Part shown: positions 44,354 to 52,200 of the stretch, one piece after another
Position numbering within the stretch: position 1 is the stretch's first letter
Layout: each line of letters begins with the position of its first letter
Source of the DNA: Candidatus Woesearchaeota archaeon
Lineage (GTDB): Archaea > Nanobdellota > Nanobdellia > Woesearchaeales > JAGVYF01
Length of the DNA: 56,672 nucleotides
Assembly: GCA_018303425.1 (NCBI GenBank)
Contig: JAGVYF010000019.1
Coordinates: 1 to 56,672 of the forward strand
Reading direction: 5' to 3'
Position numbers and translations under genes: made by a program
The notes under the pieces: generated by a model
Databases searched by the model: none
Told to the model about the DNA's origin: nothing
What the model saw: the letters and a program-made list of their open reading frames with translations, nothing else

Positions 44354-46972
44354 ATGATAACATTTAAAGATAAACCTGACAGCGCAGCGGTATTAAAAAA
44401 GCTTTTGAATCCTATAATCAGTAATTGGTTCTTCAAGAAATTTAAAGATTTTTCATTGCCGCAGTTATATGGGGTTTCAGAGATACATTCAAGAAATAAT
44501 ATTCTAGTTTCAGCGCCGACAGGCGCAACTAAAACATTGACGGGTTTTTTATCTGTGCTTAACGAATTAATTGATTCTGCTGAAAAAGGAAAATTGGAAG
44601 ATAGGGTTTATTGTGTTTATATCTCGCCATTGAAAGCGCTAAACAATGATATAAAAAAGAATTTAGTTGAACCATTGCAACAGATGGAAGAGTTAGAAAA
44701 AAAACAATTCCCTATCCGAATTTCCGTGCGTACAGGTGATACCCCCCAAAGCGAAAGAGCTAAGATGTTGAAAAATCCGCCCCATATTTTAATTACTACG
44801 CCGGAATCACTGTCTATTCTGCTGTCTTCTCCAAAGTTTAGGGATAAACTTAACAATGTAGAGTGGTGCATTATCGATGAAATTCATGCATTGGCAGATA
44901 ACAAGAGGGGTGTGCACTTATCGTTAACAATGGAAAAACTTCAGAGGCTTTCTCCAGGTATGGCAAGGGTTGGTTTAAGCGCAACGGTTTCGCCTTTAGA
45001 AGAAGTTGCTCAATTTTTAGTAGGGGTTAAACGTTCATGTAAAATTGTTGATGTGCAGTTTATTAAAGAACTGGATTTGCAAGTAATAAGTCCAGTGCCG
45101 GATCTAGTCAATATTGATTATCAAACATTATCAAAGAAAACATATGATCTTATTGATAAATTAATACATGAGCATAAAACTACTCTCATTTTTACAAACA
45201 CAAGGGCGGGGACTGAAAGAGTCGTGCATCATTTGAAAGACAAATTCCCGCAAAAATATTCAGAGATCAAAGAAGGTTCGCCAGACGAAGTTTCATCTTT
45301 AATTGGGGCACATCATGGCTCACTTTCAAAAGAACATAGATTGAATATTGAAGAAAGTTTAAGAAAAGGCAAACTGAAAGCAGTTGTATGTTCGACTTCT
45401 TTAGAGTTGGGCATTGACATAGGTTACATTGATCTTGTGATTTTATTAGGTTCACCGAAAAGCGTTGCAAGAGCTTTGCAACGCGTGGGCCGGTCAGGGC
45501 ATCAGTTGCATTCTATCACAAAAGGAAGAATAATTGTAATGGATCGTGACGATCTTGTAGAATGTTCCGTTTTATTAAAAAATGCAGTAGAAAAAAAAAT
45601 TGACAGAATACATATCCCCTCTAATTGTTTAGATGTGCTTGCGCAGCAAATTTATGGGTTTGCGATTGACGAAGTTATTGAAACTAAAGAACTTTATAGG
45701 TTAGTTAAACAATCATATTGTTACAGAGACTTGTCAATGGACGATTTTATAGAGGTTATTTATTATTTGTCAGGTAAATTTATTTCGCTGGAGGATAGGC
45801 ACGTTTATGGAAAAATTTGGTTTGAAGAAGGCAAAATCGGCAGACGCGGTAAAATGGCTCGGGTTCTTTACATGACAAACATCGGCACTATTCCGGATCA
45901 GCATGGCATTGTCGTAAAGATTGGAACGCAAAGTATTGGCACAGTTGATGAAGGTTTTCTTGAGAAATTAAAATCCGGCGATATTTTTGTTTTAGGGGGG
46001 AATACTTACCAGTTTAAATTTGCGCGTGGAATGGTTGCGCAGGTAAACGCTGCCCAAGGTAAAACTCCTACAGTTCCGAGTTGGGTATCAGAAATGTTGC
46101 CTTTGTCATTTGACCTTGGCACTGAAATTCAAAGGTTTAGGGGGTTGATGCAAGACCAGTTTAATAGCAAAGTAAATAAAAAAGAGATATTACAATTTAT
46201 TCATAAGTATCTTTATGTAGATGAAGTTGCAGCAGAAGCGATTTATAGTTATATGTATGATCAATATCTTTTTATTGGGATCCCCAATCTCCGGTGGCTG
46301 CTTATTGAAAATTATAATGATGGTCAAAAAAAGTATAGCATATTTCATTCTAATTTTGGCAGAAGGGTTAATGATGTGCTTGCAAGAGCAGTTGCATTTG
46401 TAATTTTTAGAACTCAACATAGAGATGTTGAAGTTGGTATCCGCGATAATGGATTTTATGTTGCCTCTGACAAACCAATTAACCCGTTGAAAGCCTTTGA
46501 AATGTTGAAGTCAAAAGAATTAAGAAAGCTAATGGATCTTGCAATTGAAAAATCTGAGGTACTAAGAAGAAGGTTTAGACATTGCGCAGGGAGATCGCTG
46601 ATGATTTTAAGGAACTATATGGGCAGAAAGAAAAATGTTGGAAGGCAGCAAGTAAGTTCTATGATTCTTTTAAATGCCGTGAGGCGGATTTCCCCTAATT
46701 TCTCCATCTTGAAAGAAGCACGGAGAGAAGTACTTGAAGACTTGATGGACATTGGAAATGCCGTTAAAGTTTTGGAACTTGTGGAAGAAAAAAAAATTAA
46801 AGTAACTGAACAATCTACAAAAATCCCATCCCCATTTTCATTCAACATAATCGCGCAAGGTTACGCTGACTTGTTCAAAGTAGATGAGCGGGTTGATTTT
46901 TTAAGAAAAATGCACGGATTGGTTAAAGCGCAGATTGGGCTGAATATGAAGAAAACTACTAAATCTGAATAG
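44354..46972 (+). CDS. lhr: Lhr-type superfamily 2 DNA helicase with altered Walker A
   Basis: 872 residues, archaeal Lhr-core length. Motif Q/I region VSAPTGATKTLTG (about 53-65), Ia YISPLKALNNDI, Ib TTPESLSILL, II IIDEIHAL, III GLSATVSP, IV LIFTNTRAGTERV, V VVCSTSLELGIDIGYID, VI RALQRVGRSGH. A winged helix and the Lhr-specific beta domain follow (GTIPDQHGIVVKIG). Motif I should read TGSGKT; here TGATKT, so the Gly before Lys is Thr. The other motifs are intact, so the protein is either still active with unusual ATP binding or the base is wrong. It would act in DNA repair. Confidence 0.93.
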   Translation: MITFKDKPDSAAVLKKLLNPIISNWFFKKFKDFSLPQLYGVSEIHSRNNILVSAPTGATKTLTGFLSVLNELIDSAEKGKLEDRVYCVYISPLKALNNDIKKNLVEPLQQMEELEKKQFPIRISVRTGDTPQSERAKMLKNPPHILITTPESLSILLSSPKFRDKLNNVEWCIIDEIHALADNKRGVHLSLTMEKLQRLSPGMARVGLSATVSPLEEVAQFLVGVKRSCKIVDVQFIKELDLQVISPVPDLVNIDYQTLSKKTYDLIDKLIHEHKTTLIFTNTRAGTERVVHHLKDKFPQKYSEIKEGSPDEVSSLIGAHHGSLSKEHRLNIEESLRKGKLKAVVCSTSLELGIDIGYIDLVILLGSPKSVARALQRVGRSGHQLHSITKGRIIVMDRDDLVECSVLLKNAVEKKIDRIHIPSNCLDVLAQQIYGFAIDEVIETKELYRLVKQSYCYRDLSMDDFIEVIYYLSGKFISLEDRHVYGKIWFEEGKIGRRGKMARVLYMTNIGTIPDQHGIVVKIGTQSIGTVDEGFLEKLKSGDIFVLGGNTYQFKFARGMVAQVNAAQGKTPTVPSWVSEMLPLSFDLGTEIQRFRGLMQDQFNSKVNKKEILQFIHKYLYVDEVAAEAIYSYMYDQYLFIGIPNLRWLLIENYNDGQKKYSIFHSNFGRRVNDVLARAVAFVIFRTQHRDVEVGIRDNGFYVASDKPINPLKAFEMLKSKELRKLMDLAIEKSEVLRRRFRHCAGRSLMILRNYMGRKKNVGRQQVSSMILLNAVRRISPNFSILKEARREVLEDLMDIGNAVKVLELVEEKKIKVTEQSTKIPSPFSFNIIAQGYADLFKVDERVDFLRKMHGLVKAQIGLNMKKTTKSE

Positions 46973-47080
46973 GAGTAATACTTTTATAAAATTGAGTTTT
47001 ACGAATGCAGTTATTACTTTTTTATAATCTCAATATCGGATATAAGATAAATTTATATTTATATAAAGAATACCTCTTTC

Positions 47081-47863
47081 ATGGATTTATTTCAAGCAGT
47101 TATCTTAGGAATTGTGCAAGGCATAGCGGAGTGGTTACCGATTAGCTCTGAGGGGGTTAATTCACTGATTCTGATTTATTTCTTTAATTCATCATTAACA
47201 GATGCAGTATATTTGTCAATCTGGCTTCATTCAGGGACTTTACTTGCGGCAGTTGTGTTTTTTAGAAAACAAATATTAAAATTGTTAAAGAATCTTAGAC
47301 ATTATTCTTTTAAAGAAACTCCTTATAATAATTTGACAAACTTTTTAGTTGCTTCAACAATTGTAACTGGGATTATTGGTTTGCCAATATTACTTTTCGG
47401 TTTGGATAAATTAGATTTTAATGGTAATTTAGCAACAGCATTTATCGGAATTTTGTTAATTATCACCGGCTTTTTACAATTATTCATAAAAAACCAAACT
47501 CTCAAAAAATTACCAACTACTTTTGATGGAATCTTGGCAGGTTTTGTGCAACCTTTTGCAGGGCTTCCGGGATTGAGCAGATCTGGTTTAACTGTGTCAG
47601 TTTTAATATTTAGAGGCTATAATCCTGAAACTGCATTATCATTAAGTTTTCTTATGTCAATCCCTGCAGTGTTTGGTGCAGAAATTGTTTTAATATTATT
47701 AGACAAAGTAACTTTCAGTTATTATTTGTTGCTTGCAATGGTGTTTTCTTTTATAATTGGATTATTTACTCTTAATTTTCTTACTCAGTTTGCAAAGAAA
47801 TTTAACTTTGGATATTTTTGTATTTTATTAGGTTTAATTTCATTTACACCGCTAATTTTATAA
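47081..47863 (+). CDS. uppP: Undecaprenyl-diphosphatase-like UppP (BacA)
   Basis: 260 residues, about eight membrane helices. The two active-site segments face each other as in the family: GIVQGIAEWLPISSEG (residues 10-25) and GLPGLSRSGLTVSVLIF (about 163-180), with Glu, Ser and Arg present. It dephosphorylates polyprenyl diphosphate; in archaea the lipid carrier would serve glycosylation of surface proteins. ATTTATAT (47051-47058) 26 nt before the ATG supports a leaderless start. Confidence 0.92.
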   Translation: MDLFQAVILGIVQGIAEWLPISSEGVNSLILIYFFNSSLTDAVYLSIWLHSGTLLAAVVFFRKQILKLLKNLRHYSFKETPYNNLTNFLVASTIVTGIIGLPILLFGLDKLDFNGNLATAFIGILLIITGFLQLFIKNQTLKKLPTTFDGILAGFVQPFAGLPGLSRSGLTVSVLIFRGYNPETALSLSFLMSIPAVFGAEIVLILLDKVTFSYYLLLAMVFSFIIGLFTLNFLTQFAKKFNFGYFCILLGLISFTPLIL

Positions 47864-47887
47864 AGATTAAAGCATCTAATTTTTTTA

Positions 47888-48742
47888 ATGGTAGAATTAA
47901 TTAATTTATTGGTTCCGCTGATTGCAGTTTTCACTGGGGCTGCTAATTTAATTTGGAGCCGGATTGTTTTAGTTAGGCATAAAGTTAATTTTCATAAATT
48001 TTTGCCGATTACTTTTATTTTAGCCAGTCTTTTCATGTTGCCATTCTTAGGTTTTATAGAAAATTTTTCAATGCGCATGCTTGAACCAATAAACATTTCT
48101 TTAATGATGGGTTTAATATTTGTAGCATACATGTACAATTTTTTTTTCTTTAAGGGATTTGGGCATGAAACTTTATGTGAAGTAGAATTTTTAATGTTAC
48201 TTGTTCCATTGTTTGCGATAAGTTTAGCATTTTTTATTTTTCCTTCTGAAAGATTATTATTGCCTCTTTTTTTGGGCATCATAGCAACAATTGTTTTGGC
48301 ATGGTCACATTTTTATCATGGCCATATAGAATTTACTAAAAATTCGAAATATATATTGTTATCAATTTTGTTTCTTGCCATTGAATATATGTTTGTTAAA
48401 CAATTACTTGGCTTGTATAATCCGTTTACACTTTATTTTGTGCGGACATTTTTTCTAACTATTTTATTTAATTTATTATTCCCTGTGAAATTTAAAGAGA
48501 TACCTCGAAAGTCTTGGAAGTACTTGGTTGCAGGGGTGATGGCTTTCGTAATTCAATATGTTGCAACTTTTACAAGTGTTGAATTTAACGGGATTGTAGT
48601 CACGAATTTAATAATGAACTTATTGCCTGTTACGGTTTTCACCTACGCATACTTTATTTATAAAGATAATCCGGGCTGGAAAAAGATTGTTGCCGGCATT
48701 GTAATTCTTAGTTGTATCCTTATTATTCAAATTTACGGTTAA
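47888..48742 (+). CDS. DMT/EamA-type membrane transporter
   Basis: 284 residues with ten predicted membrane helices in two halves, the EamA pattern. The C-terminal half ends with the typical AYFIYKDNPGWKKIVAGIVILSCI. Residues are not conserved enough to name a substrate. It lies 24 nt after uppP, so it may be cotranscribed; a role in moving a lipid-linked or sugar compound is possible but unproven. Confidence 0.75.
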   Translation: MVELINLLVPLIAVFTGAANLIWSRIVLVRHKVNFHKFLPITFILASLFMLPFLGFIENFSMRMLEPINISLMMGLIFVAYMYNFFFFKGFGHETLCEVEFLMLLVPLFAISLAFFIFPSERLLLPLFLGIIATIVLAWSHFYHGHIEFTKNSKYILLSILFLAIEYMFVKQLLGLYNPFTLYFVRTFFLTILFNLLFPVKFKEIPRKSWKYLVAGVMAFVIQYVATFTSVEFNGIVVTNLIMNLLPVTVFTYAYFIYKDNPGWKKIVAGIVILSCILIIQIYG

Positions 48743-48774
48743 ACTTTTAAATTAGTTCAGTAATATACCTGAAT

Positions 48775-49476
48775 ATGGAGATTATGAAAGGAATCAAAAT
48801 AGTAGACCTTGGTTTAAAGATAGGCAAAATTTTAATTTTTGCAGATTTCCATATTGGTTATGAAGAAGCATTAAACAAGCAAGGAATATTTATGCCTATG
48901 TTCCAGTTTGGAGATACTATTAAAAGAATTATTCCAATACTTGAAAAAGTTAAACCTGAAATAATTATTATAAATGGAGACTTGAAACATGAGTTTGGCA
49001 TAATTAGTGATACTGAATGGAAGCAAACTTTAAAACTCCTTGAACTCTTTCAAAACCATTCAAAAAATGTTGTACTCATAAAAGGCAATCATGATAAAAT
49101 CCTTGAACCTATTGCTAAAAAGAAAGGCCTTGAAATAACTGACCATTACATTGTTAAAGATTGTTACATCTGTCATGGAGATGCTATTCCTAAAAAAGTT
49201 GAACAGAAAACAATAATCATAGGTCATGAACATCCGGCTATAACTTTAAGAACCGAAATAAGGGCTGAGAGGTTTAAATGTTTTCTGTTAGGGCGGTATA
49301 AACAAAAAAATCTTATTGTTCAACCATCATTTAATCTTGTAACAGAAGGCACTGATGTTTTAAGGGAGCGTTTGTTGAGCCCTTTTCTAAAACAGGATTT
49401 AGATAATTTTATGGCGTTTATAGTTGGGGATAAAGTATTTGATTTTGGCAAACTTAAGAAGTTAAGGAATTTGTAA
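48775..49476 (+). CDS. Archaeal SbcD-related metallophosphoesterase
   Basis: 233 residues. Calcineurin-like motifs in order: ADFHIGYE, IIINGDLKHEFG, LIKGNHDK, CHGDAIP and IGHEHPAITL. The order and length match the archaeal metallophosphoesterase group known as SbcD-related. Substrate unknown. In some archaea this gene lies next to Lhr helicase; here it follows 1.8 kb after it. Two in-frame starts (48775 and 48784) are close. Confidence 0.88.
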   Translation: MEIMKGIKIVDLGLKIGKILIFADFHIGYEEALNKQGIFMPMFQFGDTIKRIIPILEKVKPEIIIINGDLKHEFGIISDTEWKQTLKLLELFQNHSKNVVLIKGNHDKILEPIAKKKGLEITDHYIVKDCYICHGDAIPKKVEQKTIIIGHEHPAITLRTEIRAERFKCFLLGRYKQKNLIVQPSFNLVTEGTDVLRERLLSPFLKQDLDNFMAFIVGDKVFDFGKLKKLRNL

Positions 49477-49538
49477 TTTAATTAATGCTATTATTTACTC
49501 GTAAGCCCTATATGTCAAAAATTTAATTTTGATTATTG

Positions 49539-49589
49539 AAACCGCAGATTATTTGAATTAAACCGCAGATTATCCGCAGGTTTTATAAA
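49539..49589 (+). promoter_or_regulatory. Direct-repeat operator candidate and TATA box of ogg
   Basis: AAACCGCAGATTAT occurs at 49539-49552 and again at 49560-49573, exactly 21 bp apart, and a partial third CCGCAGG follows. The TATA box TTTATAAA is at 49582-49589, 27 nt before ATG 49612. Two helical turns between repeats, just upstream of the TATA box, suit a dimeric or cooperative regulator. Confidence 0.5.
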
Positions 49590-49611
49590 TAACTAATCTC
49601 CCCACAATACT

Positions 49612-50412
49612 ATGCAAACATTACGTGTTAAAGATTTTAACCTGCCATTGACATTAGAATCTGGACAATTTTTTCGTTATAATAACTTTGCGGGATTCTA
49701 TTACGTCAACTCAAAAGATAGGGTTATATCTCTAAAACAAAATGGTGACTATTTAATATATGACGGGGTTGAGCAGGATTTTTTAAAAAATTTATTTGGA
49801 TTAAATGATAACTATAACAAAATTATTAAAGAAATCTCAACTGATAAATTAATGACTTCATTAACGCAAAAGTATAATGGTTTAAGGTTGATGCGCCAGG
49901 ATCCATGGGAATGTATGATTTCATATGTTTGTTCATCTGCTTCAAATATTCCGAAGATACAAAAAAACATTGAACTTCTTTCCCAGCATTTTGGAGAAAA
50001 AGTTAAAGTTGGAGGTTATATTTCACACTCATTTCCTAAAGTTGGCAATATTAACCTTCTTGAAAAAATAGTTCATTCAAAAACCGGTTTTAGGGCAAAC
50101 TATATTTATGAAATTAATAAGATGATAACCCTCCAAAAAATTAATCACTTGCAAAATATGGAATATAATGATGCGCATAATATTCTTACTCAATTGCCAG
50201 GCATCGGTCCAAAGGTTGCTGATTGTATATCTTTATTCTCACTAGGACATACAGAAGCGTTTCCTGTTGATACCTGGATAAAACGTATCATGGAAAAACA
50301 TTACTTTGACGGAAATCAAACTTCTAACAAAAAGATTAAGCAGTTTGCCCAAGAATATTGGGGCAAGAATGCAGGATATGCGCAGATGTTCTTGTTTATG
50401 CTGCGGAATTAG
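49612..50412 (+). CDS. ogg: 8-oxoguanine DNA glycosylase (Ogg1/AlkA superfamily)
   Basis: 266 residues. A divergent N-terminal beta domain, SGQFFRYN, is followed by the helix-hairpin-helix LPGIGPKVADCISLF with the catalytic Lys201 and Asp220 in FPVDTWIKR, matching the Ogg1 Lys and Asp spacing. DPWECMISYVCSSASNIPKI is the typical family region. It removes 8-oxoguanine and then cuts the strand. The stop abuts the convergent HAM1 gene with no spacer. Confidence 0.92.
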   Translation: MQTLRVKDFNLPLTLESGQFFRYNNFAGFYYVNSKDRVISLKQNGDYLIYDGVEQDFLKNLFGLNDNYNKIIKEISTDKLMTSLTQKYNGLRLMRQDPWECMISYVCSSASNIPKIQKNIELLSQHFGEKVKVGGYISHSFPKVGNINLLEKIVHSKTGFRANYIYEINKMITLQKINHLQNMEYNDAHNILTQLPGIGPKVADCISLFSLGHTEAFPVDTWIKRIMEKHYFDGNQTSNKKIKQFAQEYWGKNAGYAQMFLFMLRN

Positions 50413-51525
50413 TTATTTTCTACTTTTTAGAAATTCTACTAATCTATTCCATCGATCGCTCGTAGCATCTTTTTCATATTCTTCTTCAGTCATTTCTGCA
50501 ATAGTTTTGGTTTGACCATCAACAACAAACCTAGTACCCAAAATTTTATTTTTAATAAATGGTTTGTTTGGATCACCTCTTGCTTCTGAATAAAATTTTC
50601 CATTCACTGTAGATTTAAATATTTTCGGTTCTTCAAGTGTTTCATCAAAATAAGTAACTGCCATTTCAAAGTAAGCTTCAAGAGGTCTATCTTTAAAAAT
50701 ATCAGCAAAACCTTGTTCGCCTAACTTTTCAAGTTCTCTCCCTACCCTTGAACCTGGCCATTCTCCGCGTGAAGGGATTACTAATCCTGAATCATCACAA
50801 ATGATTGGTCTACACATTACTGAATATGCTACTTTGGCTTTATGTTTTGCAATCTCTTCGATAGTTAAATGATGTTCAGAAATTTCTAAGGGGGCTTGTT
50901 TTAATCTTACAAAATTTCCAAGCCCTTTTTGAGCAGAGTTAACTTTTCCAGCATTAGATGTTACAAAATAAAGATAATCTTCAGTATCATGTTCAAAATC
51001 TTTTGCTTCTAAATAACGAGCAGATTGGTACCAACTTTCAATTGAGCCTGATTTCCACCAACCTATAACTTCTGGTTGTGGTATAAGTTCTGGCTTATGA
51101 AATAGTACTTCACCAGGATTAAATTTAATTCCAGGTTCTGACAGCCTTACTTCAAGTGGTTGATTCCCTTTAAACCAGGTACCATTTCTAATTAAACATC
51201 TTCTTAATGCAATGTCTTGAAAATGATTGCCTTCAAATTCTTGAATTGAATAATCAAAACCTGAATTAACATTTGAAACATTATTATCATAAACTTCTGA
51301 AAAATTATTAATCAACCATTCTAATTCACCAGGGTTTTGTTGTAAAAATTAAAAATATGCATCTTCATATAAAGTTAATGCACCTTGTACACTAACAGGT
51401 TGCCCTTTAACATCCCAAATTAAACGCCATTTATCTTTACCATAAATCTTGTCAAAATTAGCCAGAACTTCATTCTTTCTACTTCCAATTGCTCCAGGTC
51501 TACCAATTTTCTGCCAATCTGTCAT
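50413..51525 (-). pseudogene. HAM1/RdgB nucleotidase fused to unknown N-terminal domain, in-frame TAA at codon 59
   Basis: One frame of 371 codons from ATG 51525 to 50413, interrupted by TAA at 51349-51351. The C-terminal 190 residues show the HAM1 pattern FVTSNAGKVNSAQKGL, IICDDSGLVI, GSRVGRE, so it would hydrolyse ITP, XTP or related non-canonical nucleotides. The N-terminal 180 residues (GRPGAIGSRKNEVL; EGNHFQDIALRRCLIRNGTW; PGEVLFHKPELI) are a conserved-looking domain I do not recognise. A shorter TTG-initiated product (300 aa, from 51315) is possible but starts mid-domain. TATA box ATTTAAAT (51547-51554) is 26 nt from ATG 51525, supporting it as the original start. Confidence 0.72.
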
Positions 51526-51581
51526 GTTAATTTATTTTTATAAACAATTTAAATATTCTACTATTCTTTAAGAGATATATT

Positions 51582-52199
51582 CTAAAACTCAATCCCTCTC
51601 CGCGCAAAAATCCCCTTCTCAAACGGATGTTTTTCCATCTGCATGTTAGTGACTAAATCAGCAATTTTCTTAATTTTATCAGGTGCATTGCGTCCGGTTA
51701 ATATGAGTTCCATTTTCGCAGGTTTACTTGAAATCATTTCAAGAATTTCATCAACAGAAATTAGGCCTTTTGCAATGCAGTTATTAATTTCATCTAAAAA
51801 TACCATATCGTATTCGCCTGAATTGATTATTTTTTTTGCGCGCTGTAAAGCTTCAGAAACAAACGCTTTTTCTTCAGCGTCGCTTGTAAAACAGTGTCTG
51901 CAATCACCGCAATCTTCTTCAGTTCGTATGTAAAAACCTTTGTAAATATTTTCGTCAAGTTTAACTTGCACATTTTCTTTTAAGCACATTTTGCCATATT
52001 GTTCAATTTCTATCATGTTGCTTAGATAATTTTGTATTGCGATATATTCTCCGGTATAGTAACCCCCTTTAAGAAATTGTATTATTTTTATTCGGAGATT
52101 TTGTCCAATTCCCCGCAATGCCATGCCGAATGCAGTAGTGGATTTACCCTTGCCATCTCCTGTATATACATGTACTAAGCCTAAGTTGTCTTTACTCAT
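51582..52199 (-). CDS. cobA: Cob(I)alamin adenosyltransferase (CobA type)
   Basis: 205 residues. P-loop GDGKGKSTTAFGMALR (14-29), QFLKGG, FLDEINNCIAKGLI and the end HPFEKGIFARRGIEF are all CobA signatures. It adenosylates corrinoid to form coenzyme B12. An inserted Cys cluster CGDCRHC near residues 96-102 is not in the bacterial form and may bind a metal or sense redox state. It sits 1 nt after nrdJ, whose reaction needs adenosylcobalamin. Confidence 0.93.
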   Translation of the reverse strand: MSKDNLGLVHVYTGDGKGKSTTAFGMALRGIGQNLRIKIIQFLKGGYYTGEYIAIQNYLSNMIEIEQYGKMCLKENVQVKLDENIYKGFYIRTEEDCGDCRHCFTSDAEEKAFVSEALQRAKKIINSGEYDMVFLDEINNCIAKGLISVDEILEMISSKPAKMELILTGRNAPDKIKKIADLVTNMQMEKHPFEKGIFARRGIEF

Positions 52200-52200
52200 T

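Noticed and set aside
51349-51351. Reassigned TAA codon (in-frame TAA here and at 35720-35722)
   Set aside because: Most intact genes in the window end with TAA, so it is a working stop; nonsense mutation or error is simpler.
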